Origin: Lutibacter maritimus
GTDB taxonomy: Bacteria > Bacteroidota > Bacteroidia > Flavobacteriales > Flavobacteriaceae
Assembly (NCBI RefSeq): GCF_900116115.1
Contig: NZ_FOZP01000006.1
Location: forward strand, 186,001 to 250,000
DNA length: 64,000 nucleotides
Direction: 5' to 3'
Positions 1 through 10,100 of this stretch are shown here, in pieces (the first letter of the stretch is position 1; every line of letters starts with the position of its first letter). The notes under the pieces were generated by a model. It had not been told where the DNA came from and did not search any database. It saw only the letters and a list, made by a program, of their open reading frames with translations. A program made the translations under genes and the position numbers.

Positions 1-168
1 AATGATAAAACAAAAGTTTTTGAGCCACAATTTACCACCAAATCTAGCGGAACTGGTTTAGGTTTAGCTATGGTTAAAAATATTGTAGAAGCTTACAACG
101 GAACAATTACATTTACATCACAAGAAAACACTGGCACAGTATTTAAAATAATTTTACCTAAAAAATAA
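1..168 (+). CDS. Sensor histidine kinase, C-terminal end (partial)
   Basis: The reading frame is open from the first base and stops at 166-168, so only the last 55 residues are present. They contain the end of a HATPase_c ATP-binding domain: FEPQFTTKSSGTGLGLAMVK carries the F-box and G2-box (GTGLGLA), followed by the usual IVEAYNGTI and GTVFKIILP strands. This is the signature of two-component kinases of the NtrB/PAS-kinase type. The sensor part and partner regulator lie outside the window. The enoyl-CoA hydratase gene follows after 5 bp, so the two may be co-transcribed. Confidence 0.9.
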   Translation, partial: NDKTKVFEPQFTTKSSGTGLGLAMVKNIVEAYNGTITFTSQENTGTVFKIILPKK

Positions 169-173
169 ATATC

Positions 174-950
174 ATGAAATTTGAAAATTTAATAATAGAT
201 AAAAAAAGAAACATTGGAATAATTACAATAAACAGACCTTCTAAGTTAAACGCTTTAAACAAAGCCACTATTGAAGAATTGCATATTGCCTTTAAAGTTT
301 TAAATAAAAACATTGAAATTAAAACAATTATACTCACCGGAAGTGGCGAAAAAGCATTTGTAGCTGGCGCAGATATTTCTGAATTTGCCAATTTCAATAT
401 TGAAGAAGGAACCGAATTGGCAAGAAAAGGTCACGAAATTCTATTTAATTTTGTTCAAAATCTAGAAACTCCAGTAATTGCTGCAGTAAATGGTTTTGCA
501 TTGGGTGGTGGTTTAGAACTTGCAATGGCTGCACATTTTAGAGTAGCAAGTACCAATGCGAAAATGGGATTACCAGAAGTAAGTTTAGGTGTTATTCCTG
601 GTTATGGAGGCACACAACGTTTACCGCAATTGGTTGGGAAAGGAAAAGCGATGGAAATGATTATGACTGCCGGAATGATTGGTGCTGAAGAAGCAAAAGA
701 ATGGGGATTGGTAAATTATGTTGTAGACCAATCAGAATTAATTGCTTTTTGTGAAAAGTTAGCCGAAAAAATTACCAAAAATTCATCGGTTGCAATTTCG
801 GCTGCCATAAAAGCCATAAATGCAAATTACACCAATGGAGTAAATGGTTTTAGTGTTGAAATTGAGCAATTTGGAGTAAGTTTTGGTACAAATGATTTTA
901 AAGAAGGAACAACTGCCTTTTTAGATAAACGCAAACCAAACTTTGAATAA
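174..950 (+). CDS. Enoyl-CoA hydratase (crotonase family)
   Basis: This 258-residue protein has the normal length of a cytoplasmic enoyl-CoA hydratase, which adds water to 2-enoyl-CoA in fatty acid or amino acid beta-oxidation. The oxyanion-hole and acyl-CoA signatures are present: AFVAGADISEF near residue 63, ALGGGLELAM near 108, and GLPEVSLGVIPGYGGTQRL near 130-150. Both catalytic glutamates of the hydratase class are kept (in GGGLELAM and in LPEVSLG), which favours a true hydratase over an isomerase. The C-terminal FLDKRKPNFE is typical. The exact substrate, short-chain or a catabolic intermediate, cannot be read from sequence. Confidence 0.93.
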   Translation: MKFENLIIDKKRNIGIITINRPSKLNALNKATIEELHIAFKVLNKNIEIKTIILTGSGEKAFVAGADISEFANFNIEEGTELARKGHEILFNFVQNLETPVIAAVNGFALGGGLELAMAAHFRVASTNAKMGLPEVSLGVIPGYGGTQRLPQLVGKGKAMEMIMTAGMIGAEEAKEWGLVNYVVDQSELIAFCEKLAEKITKNSSVAISAAIKAINANYTNGVNGFSVEIEQFGVSFGTNDFKEGTTAFLDKRKPNFE

Positions 951-978
951 AAATCGTAAGTTTTCAAATTAATTTTAA

Positions 979-1563
979 ATGAACGCCCAACCTCTTCTCA
1001 ATTACATCAACAAATACATCAGTTTAACTGAGGAGGAAACGTTATTTTTAATTTCAAAAGTAACGTTTAGAAAATATTTAAAAGGACAATATATTGTGCA
1101 GCAAGGTGATATTTGCAAAAAACAATGTTTTATAATTTCAGGCTGCACAAAAACTTTTTATATGGATGCTGGCGGACAGGAACACATTGTTTTATTTGCC
1201 ATTGAAGATTGGTGGACATCCGATATGGGAAGTTTTATAACCCAAGCTCCTGCAGATTTTAATGTACAATGTATTGAAAATACTGAGCTTATTCAAATTA
1301 CATATGAAGATAATGAAGAAATACTTCGTGAAATTCCAAAATTAGAGCGTTTTTTTAGAAAAATTGTAGAATCTGCCTATGCAGCTTCTCAAAAAAGAAT
1401 TATTAGAAGTTTTAGCCTAACTGCTAAAGAACAATACCTTTTTTTTAAAGAGCAATATCCAACAATTGAGCAACGAGTACCCCAATATATGATTGCATCG
1501 TATCTTGGTATTACAAAAGAATTTTTTAGTAAAATAAAAAGTCAGCTTGCAATAGAAGAATAA
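979..1563 (+). CDS. Crp/Fnr family transcriptional regulator
   Basis: The 194-residue protein has an N-terminal cyclic-nucleotide-binding-like beta-roll (about 20-120, with KGQYIVQQGDICKKQCFIISG) and a C-terminal segment with a short helix-turn-helix (YMIASYLGITKEFFSKIKSQL, 170-190). This is the layout of many Bacteroidota Crp/Fnr proteins, where the DNA-binding domain is compact and the cAMP-binding arginine/glutamate motif is not conserved. There is no N-terminal cysteine cluster, so it is not a classical iron-sulfur FNR. It lies 28 bp after the enoyl-CoA hydratase and 114 bp before the YceI gene, which it could control. The ligand is unknown. Confidence 0.85.
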   Translation: MNAQPLLNYINKYISLTEEETLFLISKVTFRKYLKGQYIVQQGDICKKQCFIISGCTKTFYMDAGGQEHIVLFAIEDWWTSDMGSFITQAPADFNVQCIENTELIQITYEDNEEILREIPKLERFFRKIVESAYAASQKRIIRSFSLTAKEQYLFFKEQYPTIEQRVPQYMIASYLGITKEFFSKIKSQLAIEE

Positions 1564-1567
1564 AAAT

Positions 1568-1583
1568 GTTAATCTATATTAAC
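1568..1583. promoter_or_regulatory. Inverted repeat GTTAAT-N4-ATTAAC upstream of the YceI gene
   Basis: A perfect 6-4-6 inverted repeat lies a few bases after the stop of the Crp/Fnr gene and about 95 bp before the YceI start. The two-fold symmetry and 4-bp spacer are those of a Crp/Fnr-type operator, so control by the adjacent regulator is possible. AT-rich DNA produces such repeats by chance, hence the low confidence. Confidence 0.3.
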
Positions 1584-1677
1584 TATATTTAATAAGCTAC
1601 CTTTTTTTAATTTGTAAATTACTTACGCAACTTTGCATTAAATAATATTAATTTAATTTTATAAAAAACATAAGCAC

Positions 1678-2253
1678 ATGAAAACATTTAAAAATTTAGC
1701 GTTAATAGCACTTATTGCTGTTTTCACATTTTCATTTACAAAAGTAAATGCACAACAAAAAGAAATTAAAATTGCAAATAGTAACGTAATTTGGAAAGGA
1801 TACAAAGTTACAGGTTCTCATGAAGGAACAATTAGCTTAAAATCAGGATTTTTAACCTTTAATGACAACAAATTAACTGGAGGAGAATTTGTAATGGATA
1901 TGAATACTATTGTTACAACAGATTTACAAGGTGAATACAAAGGAAAATTAGAAGGACATTTAAAATCGGACGATTTTTTTGGTGTTGAAAAACACCCAAC
2001 AGCTAAACTTGTAATTTCAAAAGTAAATGCTACTGGCAAAAACTCATACAAAGTAACTGGTGATTTAACTATAAAAGGAATTACGAATGTAATAACTTTT
2101 GATCTTTCTGTTTACGGAAACAAAGCCAATGCAGCCTTAAAAATTGACAGAACAAAATATGATGTTAGATATGGATCGACTAGCTTTTTTGACAATTTAA
2201 AAGATAAAGCTATTTATGATGAATTTGATTTAGTTGCAGATTTAGAATTCTAA
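1678..2253 (+). CDS. YceI family periplasmic lipid-binding-like protein
   Basis: The 191-residue protein starts with a signal peptide (about 1-25, ending VNAQ). It then shows the YceI lipocalin-like barrel: SNVIWKGYKVTGSHEGTI, GGEFVMDMNTI, LEGHLKSDDFFGVEKHPTAKL and LTIKGITNVITFDLSV are all family signatures. YceI proteins bind polyisoprenoid-like ligands in the periplasm, and in Bacteroidota they are often linked to stress or redox regulators. Here the gene follows a Crp/Fnr-type regulator. The gene ends just before a strong bidirectional hairpin terminator. The physiological ligand is not known. Confidence 0.92.
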   Translation: MKTFKNLALIALIAVFTFSFTKVNAQQKEIKIANSNVIWKGYKVTGSHEGTISLKSGFLTFNDNKLTGGEFVMDMNTIVTTDLQGEYKGKLEGHLKSDDFFGVEKHPTAKLVISKVNATGKNSYKVTGDLTIKGITNVITFDLSVYGNKANAALKIDRTKYDVRYGSTSFFDNLKDKAIYDEFDLVADLEF

Positions 2254-2270
2254 TATTAAAAAAATAGATT

Positions 2271-2303
2271 AAAAATGCTCAAGTTTCCTTGAGCATTTTT
2301 TTT
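2271..2303. terminator. Bidirectional rho-independent terminator
   Basis: A hairpin with arms AATGCTCAAG / CTTGAGCATT and a 4-nt loop has A-runs on the left and T-runs on the right. It can therefore end both the plus-strand YceI gene and the convergent minus-strand LysM gene. Confidence 0.85.
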
Positions 2304-3732
2304 ATAAAATTCTATTTATTTGTACAAAACGTTTAGCATAATAAGGCTCTTTTATTGAAGAAATTATAACTCCTAAACTAGTGGATGAATGAATAAATTT
2401 TATCTCATCATCTAAAACTTCAGTAATTAACCCAACATGACTAATACTACCTTTTCTATTGGTAGTAAAAAATATTAAATCTCCTTTTTTTGCATCAGAT
2501 TTGTTAATTTTTATTCCATATTTGGCCATTCCTTTAGATGATCTTGGCAAATCCATATTAATTTCTTTAAAAGTAGTATACATTAATCCAGAACAATCAA
2601 ATCCTTTTCCACTTGTTCCACCACTTCTATAGGGTGTTCCAATTTTTTTTGAAGCTTCTTCAATTAAAATTTCAATTTTAACCGAAGTAATTTCATCATA
2701 CTTTATTTTATTAATTATTTCTGGCGTTAAGCTTTCATTTATAGTTCCCTTTTTAATAATTAATAAATAATCTTCAGGCAAACTATTAATAACTTCTGGA
2801 TTTAGCTCATCTATTTTTTCAACCGTAATACCATATTTTTTTGCGATACTATATTTGGTTTCATTGGCCAGCACTTTGTGCAGCAAATCTTTAGTTTCAT
2901 CAACAAAAACAGTGTAACTTGAATCTTTTTTTGCTTTATTAATAGATAAGCTATCTAATTTATTTAACACAACTACCGTTCCTATTTTTAATTTTCGTGG
3001 TTCAAGTTTTGGGTTTAGCGCTTTTAACTGATTTAAAGTTAATTGATATTTTTTAGCAATAATTTTTAGGGTTTCGCCTTTTTTAATTTTATGCATTTTC
3101 AGCTGAAATTCTTCTGAATTGGTTGCTATTTCAGTTTCTTGATTGTTAACTATACTGGTTATTTTTTCGTTAACAGTTGTTTCCTCAATCAATTTTAAAA
3201 CAGTACCTACTTTTAAATATTTAGGATCAATCTCAGGATTTAAATTCCTTAATTTAGATAAGCCAATATTGTATTTTTGAGCAATACCACCCAATGTTTC
3301 GCCAGATACAACTTTGTGAGTAGTTAAAATGTTAGCAATTTCTTCATTTTTTTCTGAACTGGATATTTGTAAAACTGTTCCGATTTTTAATCTTCTGGAA
3401 TCCACCGTTGGATTTAACTCCATTAATTTAGCAAGCTTTAAATTGTATTTTTGAGCAATTATAGATAAAGTTTCACCAGATGACACCGTGTGTGTTTTTG
3501 GAATTGTATCTTCAAAATTTTTATTAGGAATTAATAATGTAGCATTTAATTGTAAATATTTGCCTTTTGTTTGCGGATTTAACTCATAAATTTCCGATTC
3601 TTTTACATTGTATTTTTTGGAAATGACAGAAATACTTTCTCCTTTAGTTATCGTATGTTTTATAGTAGCTTGGGAATATGCACTACTTGTTAAAAGCAAT
3701 ATAAAAAGCGAAAAAAGTTTTAAAATATTCAT
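2302..3732 (-). CDS. LysM-repeat NlpC/P60 cell-wall hydrolase
   Basis: The 476-residue secreted protein has a signal peptide (1-21, ending AYSQ). Five LysM peptidoglycan-binding repeats follow at roughly 24-69, 80-125, 139-183, 213-257 and 285-328, each beginning HT/HK-GET-like and ending LNP...L-IGTVL. The C-terminal NlpC/P60 peptidase domain (about 350-476) shows the catalytic cysteine in GFDCSGLMYTTF and histidines in ISHVGLITE and KFIHSS. The expected activity is cleavage of D-glutamyl bonds in peptidoglycan stem peptides, in the periplasm, for wall remodelling. Five LysM repeats in tandem is a high number. The gene is a single transcription unit convergent with the YceI gene. Confidence 0.93.
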   Translation of the reverse strand: MNILKLFSLFILLLTSSAYSQATIKHTITKGESISVISKKYNVKESEIYELNPQTKGKYLQLNATLLIPNKNFEDTIPKTHTVSSGETLSIIAQKYNLKLAKLMELNPTVDSRRLKIGTVLQISSSEKNEEIANILTTHKVVSGETLGGIAQKYNIGLSKLRNLNPEIDPKYLKVGTVLKLIEETTVNEKITSIVNNQETEIATNSEEFQLKMHKIKKGETLKIIAKKYQLTLNQLKALNPKLEPRKLKIGTVVVLNKLDSLSINKAKKDSSYTVFVDETKDLLHKVLANETKYSIAKKYGITVEKIDELNPEVINSLPEDYLLIIKKGTINESLTPEIINKIKYDEITSVKIEILIEEASKKIGTPYRSGGTSGKGFDCSGLMYTTFKEINMDLPRSSKGMAKYGIKINKSDAKKGDLIFFTTNRKGSISHVGLITEVLDDEIKFIHSSTSLGVIISSIKEPYYAKRFVQINRIL

Positions 3733-3861
3733 GTTTTAATAAATTTATAACGCTCTATAAGATTGGAGCTTAAAAGCGAGCCAAGATATAAAATCTATGC
3801 ATTGAAAATTATGCTTTTAAATATTTAACAATACTTTATAAAATAATAAATTATTAATTTT

Positions 3862-4515
3862 TTACAATTCTCCATTCCATTCTTTATAAAATTGCTGCAA
3901 AAATGTTTCCATATAAACATGCCTGTTTTCAGCAATTTTTTTTCCAGTTTTGGTGTTCATTTTATCTTTTAACAATAATAGTTTTTCATAAAAATGATTA
4001 ATTGTTGGCGCCTCAGAATTTTTATATTCTTCTTTTGTTTGATTTAATTTTGGAGCAATTTCAGGATTGTATAAAGATCTATTTTTAAAACCTCCGTAAT
4101 TAAAACAACGTGCAATTCCAACTGCCCCAATGGCATCTAATCTATCGGCATCTTGCACAACATCTAATTCTGGAGATTTAAAAGTTTGTTTAAAATTTCC
4201 ACCTTTATAAGAAATGTTTGAAATAATGCTTTCTACATGTTCAACAATGGAATTTTCTACTTGTTCATTTTCTAAAAAAGCACGTGCCATTTTTGGCCCA
4301 ATAGTTTCATCTCCATCGTGAAATTTACTATCAGCAATATCGTGTAGTAAAGCTCCTAATTCAACAATAAATTCATCAACATTTTCATTTTTTGCAATTA
4401 GTTTTGCATTGTTCCAAACGCGTAAAATATGAAACCAATCGTGCCCACCTTCGGCATTTTTCAAGATTTCTTTTACAAAAATTTCAGTATTTTTAATTAT
4501 TTGGGTTGTATTCAT
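3862..4515 (-). CDS. HD domain phosphohydrolase
   Basis: The 217-residue cytoplasmic protein has the complete HD metal site: HDWFHILRVW near 25, LGALLHDIADSKFHDGD near 68 with the HD doublet, and DVVQDADRLDAIGA near 120 giving the last aspartate. It matches the YedJ/YpgQ-type HD subfamily, which hydrolyses nucleotides or phosphoesters. The physiological substrate is unknown. It lies downstream of the bacilliredoxin gene on the same strand, separated by a hairpin terminator, so it is probably transcribed mostly on its own. Confidence 0.9.
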   Translation of the reverse strand: MNTTQIIKNTEIFVKEILKNAEGGHDWFHILRVWNNAKLIAKNENVDEFIVELGALLHDIADSKFHDGDETIGPKMARAFLENEQVENSIVEHVESIISNISYKGGNFKQTFKSPELDVVQDADRLDAIGAVGIARCFNYGGFKNRSLYNPEIAPKLNQTKEEYKNSEAPTINHFYEKLLLLKDKMNTKTGKKIAENRHVYMETFLQQFYKEWNGEL

Positions 4516-4529
4516 CTTTTAAAAATAAA

Positions 4530-4557
4530 AAAATCCGCTTTAAATAAAACGGATTTT
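4530..4557 (-). terminator. Terminator after the bacilliredoxin gene
   Basis: The inverted repeat AAAATCCG / CGGATTTT with a 12-nt loop is followed, on the minus strand, by a run of T. It sits 44 bp downstream of the bacilliredoxin stop and just before the HD-domain gene. Confidence 0.7.
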
Positions 4558-4600
4558 AAAAAATTATATTTCCTTCAATTAAAAATTGAAAGTTAAAATG

Positions 4601-5014
4601 TTAGTTACAATACTCATCGTACGCAGCTGCTAAATTTGAAGCAATTACCTCAGCAGGTCTTCCTTCAATGTGGTGACGTTCTAACATATGAACTAAAGCG
4701 CCATCTTTAAAAAGTGCAATTGCAGGTGAAGATGGAGGGAAAGGAATCATAAATTCTCTTGCTTTTGCAGTAGCTTCACTGTCAACTCCGGCAAAAACGG
4801 TCACTAAATTTGTTGGAACTTTATCAAATTTTAAAGAAGCAACAGCTCCTGGTCTGCAAGTTCCTGCAGCACAACCACAAACCGAGTTTACAACAACCAG
4901 TGTTGTTCCATCTTGTGCTAATACTTTTTCAACTTCTTGTGCAGTATGTAATGATGTAAAACCTGCGTTTTCTAATTCTAATTGCATTGGTTTAACTAAT
5001 TCTGGTGGATACAT
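4601..5014 (-). CDS. BrxA/BrxB family bacilliredoxin (YphP/DUF1094)
   Basis: The 137-residue protein belongs to the UPF0403/BrxA-BrxB family, thioredoxin-fold proteins that in Firmicutes remove bacillithiol from mixed disulfides. The active-site CGC motif is at C46-C48 within VVNSVCGCAAGTCRPG, with another cysteine at C53, and the family features MYPPELVKPM and FPPSSPAIALFKDG are clear. Flavobacteria commonly carry this family and some make bacillithiol, so a thiol-redox role is likely but not proven here. A TATATTTG -7 element precedes the gene at 5061-5068 on the minus strand. Confidence 0.93.
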   Translation of the reverse strand: MYPPELVKPMQLELENAGFTSLHTAQEVEKVLAQDGTTLVVVNSVCGCAAGTCRPGAVASLKFDKVPTNLVTVFAGVDSEATAKAREFMIPFPPSSPAIALFKDGALVHMLERHHIEGRPAEVIASNLAAAYDEYCN

Positions 5015-5060
5015 AATATTTTGATTTTTTTATTAGATTTTGTTAGACGTAAATTAGTTG

Positions 5061-5068
5061 CAAATATA
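5061..5068 (-). promoter_or_regulatory. -7 element TATATTTG for the bacilliredoxin gene
   Basis: Read on the minus strand, the octamer is an exact match to the Bacteroidota -7 consensus TAnnTTTG, 46 bp before the start codon. No exact TTTG -33 box was found at 19-21 bp. Confidence 0.5.
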
Positions 5069-5146
5069 ACAGTTTAAATGCTAAAAGTTTATAAATATTT
5101 TAACAACTGTAACATTTATGGGCTTTATAGGTACTAATATTTCAAT

Positions 5147-5154
5147 TATCTTTG
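5147..5154 (+). promoter_or_regulatory. Promoter (TTTA-N19-TATCTTTG) of the TerB-DnaJ gene
   Basis: TATCTTTG at 5147-5154 matches the Bacteroidota -7 consensus TAnnTTTG. A TTTA box at 5124-5127 lies 19 bp upstream, close to the -33 consensus TTTG. The start codon follows 17 bp later. Confidence 0.6.
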
Positions 5155-5171
5155 CAGAATTAAATTAAATT

Positions 5172-5912
5172 ATGGGGAATTTTATTAAATGGATTGGCGC
5201 CGGAGTTGGTTTTACACTAGGAGGTCCAATTGGTAGTATTTTGGGATTTGTAGTTGGAAGTATAATTGGAGGTTTTACTATAGAAGATATTGAAAATGCT
5301 AAAAAATATAGTGCATCAGGAGGTAATGTGCAATCGGGGGATTTTGAAATAAGTTTGCTACTACTTTCATCTGTTGTAATTAAAGCTGATGGAAAAGTTG
5401 ATACCCGTGAATTAGATTATGTTCGTACACATTTTAAAAACATGTATGGCGAAGAAAGAGCTGCAAATGCGTTTAAATTATTTAAAGGATTTATTCAAAC
5501 TAATACCATTTCAACACAACAAATTTGTGTGCAAATTCGTCAAAACTTAACACATGCTTCTCGTTTACAATTAATTCATTTCTTGTTTGGAATTGCAAAA
5601 GCCGATGGCAATGTTGTTGAAGTGGAAATAAACGCCATTAAAACTATTGCAAGTTATTTATACATTAGTTTAAATGATTTTGAATCTATTAAAGCTATGT
5701 TTTATGAAGATTCAGAATGTGCATATAAAATTTTAGAAATAGAAAAAAACGCAACAAATGATGAAATAAAAGCTGCTTATAGAAAAATGGTCAAAAAATA
5801 CCATCCAGATAAACTGCAACATTTAGGTGAAGAACATGTAAAAGGTGCTGAAGAAAAATTTAAACAAGTTCAAAAAGCATACGAACAGATACAAAAAGAA
5901 AGAGGAAAGTAG
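5172..5912 (+). CDS. TerB-DnaJ co-chaperone-like protein (DjlA-like)
   Basis: The 246-residue protein starts with a glycine-rich hydrophobic segment (about 5-35, [19 protein letters not shown]) that may associate with the membrane. It continues with a TerB/DjlA-type helical domain carrying two acidic metal-binding-like motifs ([16 protein letters not shown] and [13 protein letters not shown]). It ends with a J domain (about 185-243) that contains the essential HPD in [10 protein letters not shown]. This order matches DjlA-type J proteins that recruit DnaK. A clear promoter and a strong terminator bracket the gene, so it is monocistronic. Confidence 0.9.
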   Translation: MGNFIKWIGAGVGFTLGGPIGSILGFVVGSIIGGFTIEDIENAKKYSASGGNVQSGDFEISLLLLSSVVIKADGKVDTRELDYVRTHFKNMYGEERAANAFKLFKGFIQTNTISTQQICVQIRQNLTHASRLQLIHFLFGIAKADGNVVEVEINAIKTIASYLYISLNDFESIKAMFYEDSECAYKILEIEKNATNDEIKAAYRKMVKKYHPDKLQHLGEEHVKGAEEKFKQVQKAYEQIQKERGK

Positions 5913-5942
5913 TTTTTTAAAAATATAGGCCATTAATAATAT

Positions 5943-5977
5943 AAAAGTGTTTCTCAAAAAAAAGAAACACTTTTTTT
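5943..5977 (+). terminator. Rho-independent terminator
   Basis: The arms AAGTGTTTCT / AGAAACACTT surround an A-rich loop and are followed by seven T residues. It lies 30 bp after the TerB-DnaJ stop. Confidence 0.85.
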
Positions 5978-6085
5978 ATTTTAAAAAGTGACTTTTCAAA
6001 ATTTTATGTGTCAAAAAAACAGGTTAGTAAAAATTAGTTAAAGGATATATGAATCCTAATAAACATATACCCAAAGATTAGTTTT

Positions 6086-6113
6086 AGCGTCTCTTTTTAA
6101 GGGGCGCTTTTTT
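6086..6113 (+). terminator. Second plus-strand hairpin terminator
   Basis: AGCGTCTC pairs with GGGGCGCT (with G-U pairs) across a 7-nt loop and is followed by TTTTTT. No annotated plus-strand gene ends here, because the preceding one already has a terminator at 5943-5977. A short RNA from the 5978-6085 segment is possible. Confidence 0.6.
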
Positions 6114-7002
6114 ATTTTAAATATTTAAAAATATGAATTGGTCCTTCCAAAACAGATTTTACAATTTGAAGCGTGCCATTTTTTTGAGAAATAATATGCC
6201 ATTTTATCAATGAAATTTGCATATCTACAATTTCAATTCCAGTAATTGACCTTGGATGCACACAACTTCCATCGTTAAAATAAGGCAATTCATTTGGTTC
6301 AGGAAATCGTGGCCTATGTGTGTGACCAGCAATAACCATTTGGTTATTGTTAGCTAAAATCCATTTTTTAAGTCGGCGTTCAACTTTTATCAGTTCAGTG
6401 AAATTTTTAGCAGGACTTGTTGGATCTTTTATCCCAACAACTTGCAATGGTTTCCATAAAATCCGAACTAAAAATCGGCTCCATTTCCACAAAACATAAT
6501 TATAAAAATCTGCCTGATGACCGTGAATTAATAGTATGTCTTTTTTACTACCTTCAACCTCTAAAACAATACCTTCTTCTAAAGTTAAGCCCGGTAATAA
6601 ATCTTGATATTTACCTGTTATTTTATCAAAATAGCTCCCCAAAAGTTCTGCTGCTTTTTTGGGATTTTTCAAAACCATGTCATGATTTCCCCAAAGCATA
6701 TGCAACTTGTTTTTTAAATGAAATTCACGCAATAATAAAAAATTGTTTTTATGCGCTTCAAAAACATCATTAAAAAATAAATTCTCCCATAATTCAATTC
6801 CATCACCCAGTTCAACGTAGGTATAATCTCTCTCTAAATAGTTTCGTAAAGCATGATAATAAATATTGCTATTGTTTGCAAAATCATCGGCATAGCTATT
6901 ATCACCTCTATGGCAATCACTAAAAAAAATAAATTTCGAACCGCAATTCAACGGAATTCGTTTTGCATTTTTATAGGAATTAGAGATAATTTTTTGAATC
7001 AT
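6112..7002 (-). CDS. Calcineurin-like metallophosphoesterase
   Basis: The 296-residue protein has the full metal-ligand set of the metallophosphoesterase fold: FFSDCHRGDN near 27 (DxH-like), YVELGDGIELW near 63 (GD), MLWGNHDMV near 103 (GNHD), LLIHGHQADF near 158 and MVIAGHTHRPRF near 222 (GHTH). It resembles UDP-2,3-diacylglucosamine hydrolase-like and YbbF-like phosphatases, but the sequence is longer and the substrate is uncertain. It is transcribed divergently from ileS. Confidence 0.88.
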   Translation of the reverse strand: MIQKIISNSYKNAKRIPLNCGSKFIFFSDCHRGDNSYADDFANNSNIYYHALRNYLERDYTYVELGDGIELWENLFFNDVFEAHKNNFLLLREFHLKNKLHMLWGNHDMVLKNPKKAAELLGSYFDKITGKYQDLLPGLTLEEGIVLEVEGSKKDILLIHGHQADFYNYVLWKWSRFLVRILWKPLQVVGIKDPTSPAKNFTELIKVERRLKKWILANNNQMVIAGHTHRPRFPEPNELPYFNDGSCVHPRSITGIEIVDMQISLIKWHIISQKNGTLQIVKSVLEGPIHIFKYLK

Positions 7003-7146
7003 ATTTAGTATAAAAATTTATAGAAATATAAACTTACTATAATTCTATTAAAGTCAATGTTTTATGTGTATAATTTTTTACAAAATATGAAATGATATTT
7101 TGTAGAAAATACGTAATTTCGCAAACTAATTGAATTTAAGGTAAAA

Positions 7147-10100
7147 ATGAGTAAAAAGTTTAGAGAATATAAGGGATTGAACCTCACTCAAGTAGCAGAT
7201 GAAACTTTAGCGTTTTGGGAAAAAGAACATATTTTCGAAAAAAGTATTACAACAAGAAATGAAAATAAACCATACGTATTTTTTGAAGGACCTCCTTCAG
7301 CTAATGGTTTACCAGGTATTCACCACGTAATGGCGAGAGCTATTAAAGATATTTTTTGTAGATATAAAACTTTACAAGGTTTTCAAGTAAAACGCAAAGC
7401 AGGTTGGGATACGCACGGATTACCTATTGAATTAGGCGTTGAAAAAGAATTAGGTATAACCAAAGAAGATATTGGCGTAAAAATAACTGTTGAAGAATAT
7501 AACGAAGCTTGTAAAAAAGCAGTGATGCGTTATACCGATGTTTGGAACGACCTTACAAAACGTGTAGGTTATTGGGTTGATATGGAAGATCCGTATGTAA
7601 CCTATAAACCAAAATATATGGAAACTGTTTGGTGGTTATTGGCCAATATGTATAAAAAAGGATTGATTTATAAAGGGTATACCATTCAACCATATTCTCC
7701 AAAAGCTGGTACAGGATTAAGTTCTCATGAGTTAAATCAACCAGGAACGTACCAAGATGTTACAGATACAACAGCAGTTGCACAGTTTAAAGCTATTAAA
7801 AATACCTTACCAAAAATGTTGCAAAATATTGATGGTGATGTACACTTTTTAGCTTGGACAACCACTCCTTGGACATTACCTTCTAACACAGCCTTAACAG
7901 TTGGTAAAAAGATAGATTATGTTTTAGTAAAATCGTTTAACCAATATACTTTTGAACCAATAAATGTAATTTTAGCCAAAAACTTAGTTGGGAAACAATT
8001 TGCAGGAAAGTTTTTTGCTGTTGAAAATGAAGCACAACTTGCAGATTACAAACAAGACGATAAAAAAATTCCTTTTATTGTTGTTCAAGAATTTAAAGGA
8101 ACCGATATTTTAGAAGCTAAATACGAACAATTATTACCATACACACTTCCATATAAAAATCCTGAAAATGCTTTTAGAGTAATTGCAGGAGATTTTGTTA
8201 CTACAGAAGACGGTACTGGAATTGTACACACAGCACCAACTTTTGGAGCAGATGATGCACTAGTTGCAAAACAAGCAAGTCCTGAAGTTCCGCCAATGTT
8301 GGTATTAGATGATAACGGAAATCCAGTTCCTTTAGTAGATTTACAAGGAAGATTCACCAATCATATGGGTGAATTTGCCGGAAAGTATGTGAAAAATGAA
8401 TATTACGATGAAGGTGAAGCTCCAGAACGTTCTTTAGATGTTGAAATTTCTATCAAATTAAAAGAAGAAAATAAAGCTTTTCACGTAGAAAAATACCGCC
8501 ATAGTTATCCACATTGTTGGAGAACAGATAAACCGGTGTTATATTATCCGTTAGATTCTTGGTTTATTAAAGTAACCGAGAAACGAGATAGAATGTTCGA
8601 TTTAAATAATACTATTAACTGGAAACCAAAATCAACCGGAGAAGGACGTTTTGGAAATTGGTTGAAAAATGCCAACGACTGGAATTTATCTCGTTCACGT
8701 TATTGGGGAATTCCATTACCTATTTGGAGAACGGAAGATGGAACGGAAGAAATTATTATTGGCTCCGTTGAAGAATTAAAAGCTGAAATGAAAAAATCAG
8801 TTGATGCTGGTTTTATGAAAGAAGATATATTTTCAACTTTTGAAGTTGGAAATATGAGTGAAGAAAATTATGATAAAATAGACCTTCATAAAAATGTAGT
8901 TGATAAAATAATATTGATATCGCCAAAAAGACAACCAATGAAACGCGAAAGCGATTTAATTGATGTTTGGTTTGATTCTGGTTCTATGCCTTATGCGCAA
9001 TGGCATTATCCATTTGAAAATAAGGAATTAATTGACGAGAAAAAGTTTTACCCAGCCGATTTTATTGCAGAAGGAGTAGATCAAACTCGAGGATGGTTTT
9101 ATACATTGCACGCAATTGGAACGATGGTTTTTGATTCTGTTGCCTATAAAAATGTAGTTTCTAACGGTTTGGTGTTAGACAAAGAAGGTAAAAAAATGAG
9201 TAAGCGTTTAGGAAATGCTGTTGATCCGTTTGAAACAATGGATAAATATGGAGCAGATGCTACACGTTGGTATATGATTTCAAATGCAAATCCGTGGGAT
9301 AACTTAAAATTTGACATTGAAGGAATTGATGAAGTTAGAAGAAAATTCTTTGGAACACTTTACAACACCTATTCTTTCTTTTCATTATATGCGAATTTAG
9401 ATAGTTTTACGTATGCGGAAGATGAAATTCCTTTAAATGAAAGACCAGAAATTGATCGTTGGATTTTATCAGAATTAAATACATTGGTAAAAAATGTTGA
9501 AAGTTTTTACGAAGATTACGAACCAACTAAAGCAGCCAGAGCTATACAAGAATATGTAGGTGAAAATTTAAGTAACTGGTTTGTGCGTTTAAGCAGAAGA
9601 CGATTTTGGAAAGGTGAATACGGACAAGACAAAATTTCAGCATATCAAACATTATATACTTGTTTGGTAACTGTTTCAAAATTAGCATCTCCAATAGCAC
9701 CATTTTTCATGGATAATCTTTACAAAGATTTAACAAACGCAACTGGTAAAGAAAATTTTGAATCGGTACATTTGGCAGAATTTCCAAAATACGATGAAAG
9801 TTTGGTTGATAGCAAGTTAGAACATAAAATGCAACAAGCACAAAAAATATCTTCAATGGTGTTATCACTTCGTAAAAAAGAAATGATAAAAGTACGTCAG
9901 CCATTGCAACGTATTATGATTCCTGTGTTAAATAATGAAGATAGAGAAGAAATTTTAGCTGTTGAAAACTTAATAAAATCAGAGGTAAATGTAAAGGAAA
10001 TTGAATTAATTGATGATGCTTCAGGAATATTAGTAAAAACCATAAAACCAAACTTTAAAGTACTTGGACCAAAATACGGTAAAGACATGAGGTTTGTGGG

